A DNA stretch of 60,000 nt from Cryptomeria japonica (lineage: Eukaryota; Streptophyta; Pinopsida; Cupressales; Cupressaceae): NCBI RefSeq assembly GCF_030272615.1, contig NC_081407.1, positions 264,666,574-264,726,573 of the forward strand. Direction: 5' to 3'. The position numbers and the translations under genes were made by a program. Positions 54,774 through 60,000 of this stretch are shown piece after piece. The notes beneath the pieces were generated by a model that searched no databases, was not told the DNA's origin, and saw nothing but the letters and a program-made list of their open reading frames with translations. Each line of letters opens with the position of its first letter. Positions within the stretch are counted from its first letter, which is position 1.

Positions 54774-56700
54774 TTGAAGGTTTATGCTAACGTTATCGAT
54801 AAGACACTTTTTCGCGGCAAAATCCTAGAAGAAATTGGTAAGTTAAATTTGGTAATTAAAGAACATTTTCATCATTATGCGAGAGAGATTTGTTTGAGGA
54901 GCAGGAGTAAAAAATTAATAGAATGCAAAGCAGAAAAGAAGAGCAAGCATGGAATCGAAGATGATTGTTAGAGAATCAAGTATTGGAAGTTTTAAGTTGA
55001 TAGAAAAGGTTCGGCTAGATGAATTTAACATAGAGAAGATTGGAAAAATGGAAAGGAATATTTGTGACGAAAATTTGTAGAAGGTTAAAGAGCTAAGTCA
55101 AAAAGGAATGTACTTATGGAGTGAGTTCCCATGGTTCGACAATGAAGATATAATCAGGTTAAGCCTGAGTTGTGTACATAATGAATGCATCATGTTATAA
55201 AAACCCTATCCGATCATAGAGGACATTATTTTAGTTGTTACTAGCCTATGCGATAGTGAGAGTGTACTGATTAAGCAGACAGTAAAAAACAAGGAAGTTG
55301 AAACCCTAACTGATGTAACAGGTGATTAAAGGGTGTTGTTGTTGATCAACAAAATCATTCATCCTATTGTGAGGTATGTAGCATATGGAATTTCCTATAA
55401 GATTTATTTTAGAAACAAAGAAAGTTCAACTTTAGCTATTGCAATGTATGTTGCACATCAAATTTCTATGGAAGATGCTATATTCGATTTGTGTGAATTA
55501 TTAAAGGATTAATTGTTAGAGTATATCAAAATAAAAAAAAGATCAAGGTTACCCCTTCTAGTTTGGATCATTGCTAGTTTGTTTGGCTATGTATTGTATG
55601 CGATCCCTTCCAGCTAAGGAGAATGTGATATGGGAGTCTAGAGTCCTAGTTGCTAGGAAAATATTTCGATATTTGAATGGATTGGATAAGAAAGAAGATG
55701 TATGTAATGTTTGTTTCAAATCATTTATAGGTATGTGGAGTATTGGTCTGGCATCCCTTGTTACCGGTTCAGCTAAGGAAGGTTCTTCCTCTGGAAAGAG
55801 AAAAAGGAAAGAGATGGTGCCTTCTAGTTCTTTGCAATCTAAAAAGTGAAAGAAGGATAAAAAAGAAGAAGTTATTGTTGTAATTGAAGATCCAAAAAGT
55901 TGTTGTAGAGCAAAAAGTGAAAGAACCTAAATCTGATGTTGAGTCTAACATGCTAGAAATCATTGGCGATCGAAAAGATCTGGCTAACTTCTATTGAGGT
56001 AGACAAAATTGAGAATATCTTGATATATCATTTGCTCTAGAATAATATCAAGATTGAAGATGTTAGTGATGTGCTTCCAGAATCTTTGTCTGAGATAGTA
56101 TGAGATAGTCAAAGAGAAATTGATTGAGCAACCTATTAGTATAGAATATTCAGAAGAAAAAGATGATAATCTGCAGAGTGTATTGGAGAAGTGCAACAAT
56201 GCACAAAGGGATTTATCTGAATGCATAAATGAAATGAGAGATTGTATCAGCAATGCTAGCAAGGTTTACAGATGTTGTCTTTCATGGCTAGTTGTTGCAA
56301 TGAAGCATAAAGCTAAGATTTATGCTATTGAAGAAGAACTATGTTCTTTGGGTAAGTCGTTTCATTTTCTATGTGACAATGATGGAGAGCAGAGGAAGAA
56401 GGTAAATTCTCTTCAAGTTGAATTGTTAATGTTGCAAAGGCAAGGAGAGGATTGAGTTTTTTCTGGAAGGTCAAGAAAATTGTTGAAGCTAAGCTAGAGC
56501 ACTTTTATATATTGCTTGGTCATGCAGTTGAGTATGAGCAGAATTTGTCTGCTCTGGATAAATTTTCTCTTGTTGTTGACCTATTGCTAGAATGTAGGAG
56601 TTTATTTGTTAGCATTAAGTTGTCCATTCACTCTTGGAAGGTTCTTCTTTTCTAAATTAAGGAGAAGTATAAACAAATATTTCAGAAGAAGACCAGTTGA
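54774..56700 (+). pseudogene. Second ORF of the truncated pol-less element, unknown function
   Basis: Broken into several frames: MKVYANVIDKTLFRGKILEE; FKLIEKVRLDEFNIEKIGKM; ELSQKGMYLWSEFPWFDNED; KPYPIIEDIILVVTSLCDSE; YVAHQISMEDAIFDLCELLK; FGSLLVCLAMYCMRSLP; KRKRKEMVPSSSLQSKK; and a helical end (LEKCNNAQRDLSECINEMRD, EEELCSLGKSFHFLCDNDGE). KPYPI...VTSL matches KPYKI...ITGL, and FDLCELL plus FGSLLVCLAMYCM matches LDLCSWMLDELL plus YGNLLVCLMLYFL of the ORF at 38950-42151, in the same order. No pol motif. Confidence 0.65.
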
Positions 56701-56918
56701 GAATCTTTTTGGATTGGTATGTAATTTTGACATTATTTTTTGCATCTAAAAGCATTCCTTTTTTCATCAAAGGCATCATTTTTCCTTGATGTCAAATGAG
56801 GAGAAAGCTAAATGAAATGGAAGAAAGGTAATAGAGTACGAAAAATAAGGAGATATATGAGTAAGGGGGAATCATATGCAGATTTTTTTTTGAGTTTAAT
56901 CTTTTTGAGATGTTTTGC

Positions 56919-57368
56919 CATCAATGACAAAGGGGCAAATTGTTAGATTTGTGTAAATGTTGTCATTGATGTCAAACTTGATAATTCAGTTAGGACCAGT
57001 TAGCATACCACATCCAATGCATGTTGTTGGAAGCAGTTTTGGTATTGTAAATAGGTATAAATGTGATATAAAGTAGTAAGGCGTAAATGATCTACTAGAG
57101 TCATTTCTAGAAGATCCCCATCTCCAAAATCCCATGATGTGCTCATTTTGGTTAATATCATGTTCTGGTATCAACTATGTGAGGTTTGGTATCAGTAGTA
57201 GCAAATCATATCAGTTGTACCTAATTGTATATATCATGATCTATGTTTTGGCATTTGTGGTATCTTTATCTTATAATTAGGAGTTATTGTGCTTGGAGTC
57301 TTGTGCTCATGGCTTTGTATCTATGGTTCTAATAGACCCCTATTTTGTCTTGATAATTAAGGTGTATG
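56919..57368 (+). repeat. PPT with flanking inverted repeat and truncated 3' LTR
   Basis: GACAAAGGGGCAAAT (56926-56940) is the PPT; the LTR starts TGTTAGATTTGTGTAAATG at 56941. CATCAATGACAA (56919-56930) and TTGTCATTGATG (56960-56971) form a perfect 12-bp inverted repeat enclosing both. The LTR matches the one at 16129 and is cut at 57369 by the next element's LTR. Confidence 0.82.
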
Positions 57369-58542
57369 TGTATACACCTAAAAATGGTCTGAAGATAATT
57401 AATTAAATAAGCAATTATTTAATTAATCCCCCTTCCCAATTGAATTGAATTCTTTAACAATTTGATTAAATTCTCCCATTCATCTACTTATAAATAAATC
57501 TAAGGATTTATTTAATAGGTTCATTTCAATAGTCCCCTTTGATAAATTAATCTAAATTAATTAATCCTCCCCCCATTTAATTCATTTCTTCTAATCCCCT
57601 AGTTAATTAAAACAAATCAATTTATGAGTTGTTGAAAGTTAATTAGCCTTTTCCTATTATTTGAATTTTTAAATTCAAATTACCCACATGCCTCCTAACT
57701 TCTAACCAACTAGCCTAACCATCCCTTAACCTAACCCATTCCACCTAACCCTAGGTTTAACTAACCCTATCCTATCTTACACATCCTAACCTCCTTATCC
57801 TAACCTCCTATGGGTTGGATATCCCCTCCGTGAGACACATGGAAATTTGGCCACATGTCTCCTCTCTTGGACACTTGCCCTCTTATGAGAAAGGCTCCTT
57901 GACACTTGTCACCATAGAGATGACAAGTGTCCCTCCCTCCAACCTCTTCTCCAACCTCCTCCAATTTCACCCTTGATATCTTCAGACTCAATCTTGATCA
58001 TTGATTCATGCCACCTCACCCCTAGCCTTGGAAATCCTATAAATATCTCCCATTTTGGAGCACAAAGGATCCAATCTCATATCAATTTAGGCATTGTTAC
58101 TATAGGCATATTCATTTTATCATATCATTTAGTCATTGTTATTATAGGCAACTGCATCTTAGATCTAGCTTAATTTGATCATTTTCTAGCATAATTGTTG
58201 AATCATGTAGTTTAATCAATCTCTATTCTAGCTTAATTACATCATCGTCATAGCTTAATCATGCATATCATTAGCATAATTATACTCTTGGATCAATCTA
58301 GCATAATCATCTCATCTAGCTTGCATATCATATCATTTTAAATCCTCCATCTAGGTGTAGTCAAGTCATTGGGATTGCTTATCCAGATCTGAGAGCAAAT
58401 CCATAGTCGCATCTCTTAGGAGGCGATAGGTCACTTTGTCATGGTTTATCTTTCATTTTATTTCAATTTTCTAACCATGCTTGTAATGATCTATTGAGTG
58501 TTTGTGTTGTAGCTGTAGGTATCCTACTTCACACCCATGACA
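57369..58542 (+). repeat. Tat-like Ty3/gypsy 5' LTR (second family)
   Basis: Starts TGTATACACCTAAAAATGG (other Tat-like LTRs here start TGTAGACAC) and ends CCCATGACA at 58542, 1174 bp. TATA box TATAAATA at 58038-58045. An 11-bp perfect hairpin GACACTTGTCA/TGACAAGTGTC lies at 57901-57931. The first third is rich in AATTAATTAAA words and the last third is a degenerate 25-bp tandem array of TCTAGCTTAATTACATCAT type. It is inserted in the copia-type LTR at its left. Confidence 0.85.
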
Positions 58543-58565
58543 TTTTGGCGCCCATCGTGGGGCAG
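58543..58565 (+). promoter_or_regulatory. Primer-binding site, TTTTGGCGCCCATCGTGGGG type
   Basis: TTTTGGCGCCCATCGTGGGG and a few more bases directly after the LTR end. It matches the usual LTR-PBS junction of plant Tat-type Ty3/gypsy elements (TTTGGCGCCCACCGTGGGGC). It proves this LTR is a 5' LTR on the plus strand. Confidence 0.88.
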
Positions 58566-60000
58566 GAAATATAATTTATTGGCCTCTCTCATCATCAAAT
58601 CTTCAATCTCATGGGTTTCTGGTCGATCCTGTTTCAGAATCTTGTACGAGTACCTTTACAATACCGTACGAGTTTCTTTGTGCACTAATACGGGTATGTG
58701 AGAATACTCGTACGATCAGGTGATAATACTCATATGAATTTTTGCTTCTATGTTTTCAAAAGATTTTGCATTTTAGGGTTTTTGTGCTTGAAATTTGATA
58801 TTGCTAATGCTAACCCTAGTATGTTTGTGAGTTTTCTAGCAGCCTAACTAGTTTTTGCAGGATGATTGTCGAAGATTACGCTTGCCAAAGATTCATTTCA
58901 TCAAAACAACATGACTACTAACACATCTATTTTGCAGGTTGCCTAAGGAAAATCAACAAGAATTTGTGTATTCTTAATTTTTCTATGCATACTTATTTTG
59001 CTAATGGTAAATGAACATCTTGTTTTTTATGCTTAAGAAATTGTCTAAAAGGTAGGAGAGTATGCTAATGTCCATTTGGATAATTAGAAATCCTCACCCT
59101 TGAAGCGCTTCTATGTTTGAGATTTGAGTACCTTTAATGGGCATGTCATAGTGGGAAAAAGTAATCACCCTGTGAGAATAACCCAAGTGAGTACAACTAG
59201 ACCTAAGCTTTTCGACTCAGTCTAAAAAATAGGCCTCTCGAGATTAAAGTCTCAGAGGATGGAATTATTTGAGTTTTCTCTTTTGAGATCTCTCATATCA
59301 TAGATTTAGTAGGGCCTCGTGGTCTCAATTATGCTTGTGTGACTACTTCTTGTTTTGGTACCTTGTTGGGCTATAGGCCTCAATTGCGCTTGCGCGAATG
59401 CAAGGGGTAATTTCAAACAAAACCCTTACTACGAACCCTAAGATAGAAGCTACCTGATTCACCTCCGAAAGGGGAATAATCTTTGTGCAAGAGAGATAGT
59501 AACTCTCTCAAGACACTTGCCATATCATGCCCCCATTAGCATTTGGAGTCGAATAATACGGATTGTGTGAGACTCAGCGACCGTATTCTGATTAGCTATT
59601 GGGTGTGTACCTAAGTTTGCAAGCAAAGGTTTTCTCTCTCAGCCAACTTCCTTAGGATTTACCATGTTGTGTTTGAGGTCACTTATCATATCACGTGTTT
59701 GTTGTATTTTCATACCTGAAATAGAAAATCAAACATCTAAAAATGGAAATAGAATCAAAACATCAAACTTCATTGATTAAAAATCTGTCCAAATAAAATT
59801 TGTGTCTCTGTTATGTCCTCAGTCCTACAAGCTTTATAGTTTATCGTATGAAAAATCTAGTTTATCATTCAGTTCTATGGGAATTCTCGTACGAGTCAGT
59901 TTAACATAAGCTTTTTGTTATCTTTTCTCATCTGGTTCTGTGGTATGTATCGTGTGAGTTTGGGCCTTTGTCGTGCGATATTTCTAGTTTATCGTATGGA
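58566..60000 (+). other. Leader of the Tat-like element, continuing beyond the window
   Basis: No supported reading frame yet; gag is expected further right. Recurrent words CGTACGAG, TCGTACGA, ATCGTATGA and TCGTGCGAT are spread through 58640-58740 and 59830-60000 (for example CTCGTACGAG at 59886-59895). Confidence 0.6.

Overview
The window is plant nuclear DNA, AT-rich and made almost wholly of old, broken transposable elements, many nested in one another. Every recognisable domain is a plant retroelement (Ty3/gypsy, Ty1/copia, L1-type LINE with RNase H) or a plant host-gene fragment (PPR, AP2, leucine-rich repeat, plant mobile domain). The density and age of the decay suggest a very large genome such as a gymnosperm; that is inference. 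No intact ordinary gene, rRNA, tRNA, CRISPR or prokaryotic feature was seen.

Layout. 1-1.9 kb: end of a Ty3/gypsy chromovirus pol (RNase H, integrase, chromodomain) and the start of its 3' LTR. 4.1-6.9 kb: decayed Ty1/copia pol, holding a 74-bp tandem duplication and a reverse-strand SINE-like dimer, ending in a stub of LTR. 7.4-8.7 kb: minus-strand plant-mobile-domain pseudogene. 9.7-11.6 kb: gypsy LTR, primer site and gag fragment. 11.6-14.3 kb: two copia pieces (one per strand). 14.3-16.1 kb: L1 reverse transcriptase remnant cut by a copia LTR. 17.4-35.4 kb: one Tat-like Ty3/gypsy element on the minus strand (gag and only the first part of RT) whose 3' LTR is split by a 7.8-kb L1 LINE with a perfect 12-bp target-site duplication. 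35.6-36.5 kb: end of another copia LTR. 37.5-49 kb: a large unrecognised ORF (called ORF-X here), split first by a 6.8-kb LTR element with perfect 5-bp TSDs and then by a copia-type LTR. 49.8-52.3 kb: a cluster of host gene fragments (PPR, AP2, and an open 568-codon LRR ORF with a sieve-element-occlusion-like C-terminal half). 53.7-57.4 kb: a second LTR element of the same type as the one at 37.8-44.6 kb. 57.4-60 kb: 5' LTR, primer site and leader of another Tat-like element.

Most unusual content. (1) The elements at 37.8-44.6 and 53.7-57.4 kb have LTR signals and a gag-like protein with a coiled coil and four zinc knuckles, but no protease, integrase or reverse transcriptase. In pol's place each has a long ORF of unknown function. 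The ORF-X they sit beside looks distantly related to that protein. (2) The LRR plus SEO-like ORF is the only long uninterrupted frame apart from short LINE and gag pieces. (3) In several copia families an inverted repeat brackets the polypurine tract and LTR start. (4) Premature stops in many of the dead elements are mostly TAG, as expected from C-to-T decay at CAG (CHG) sites.
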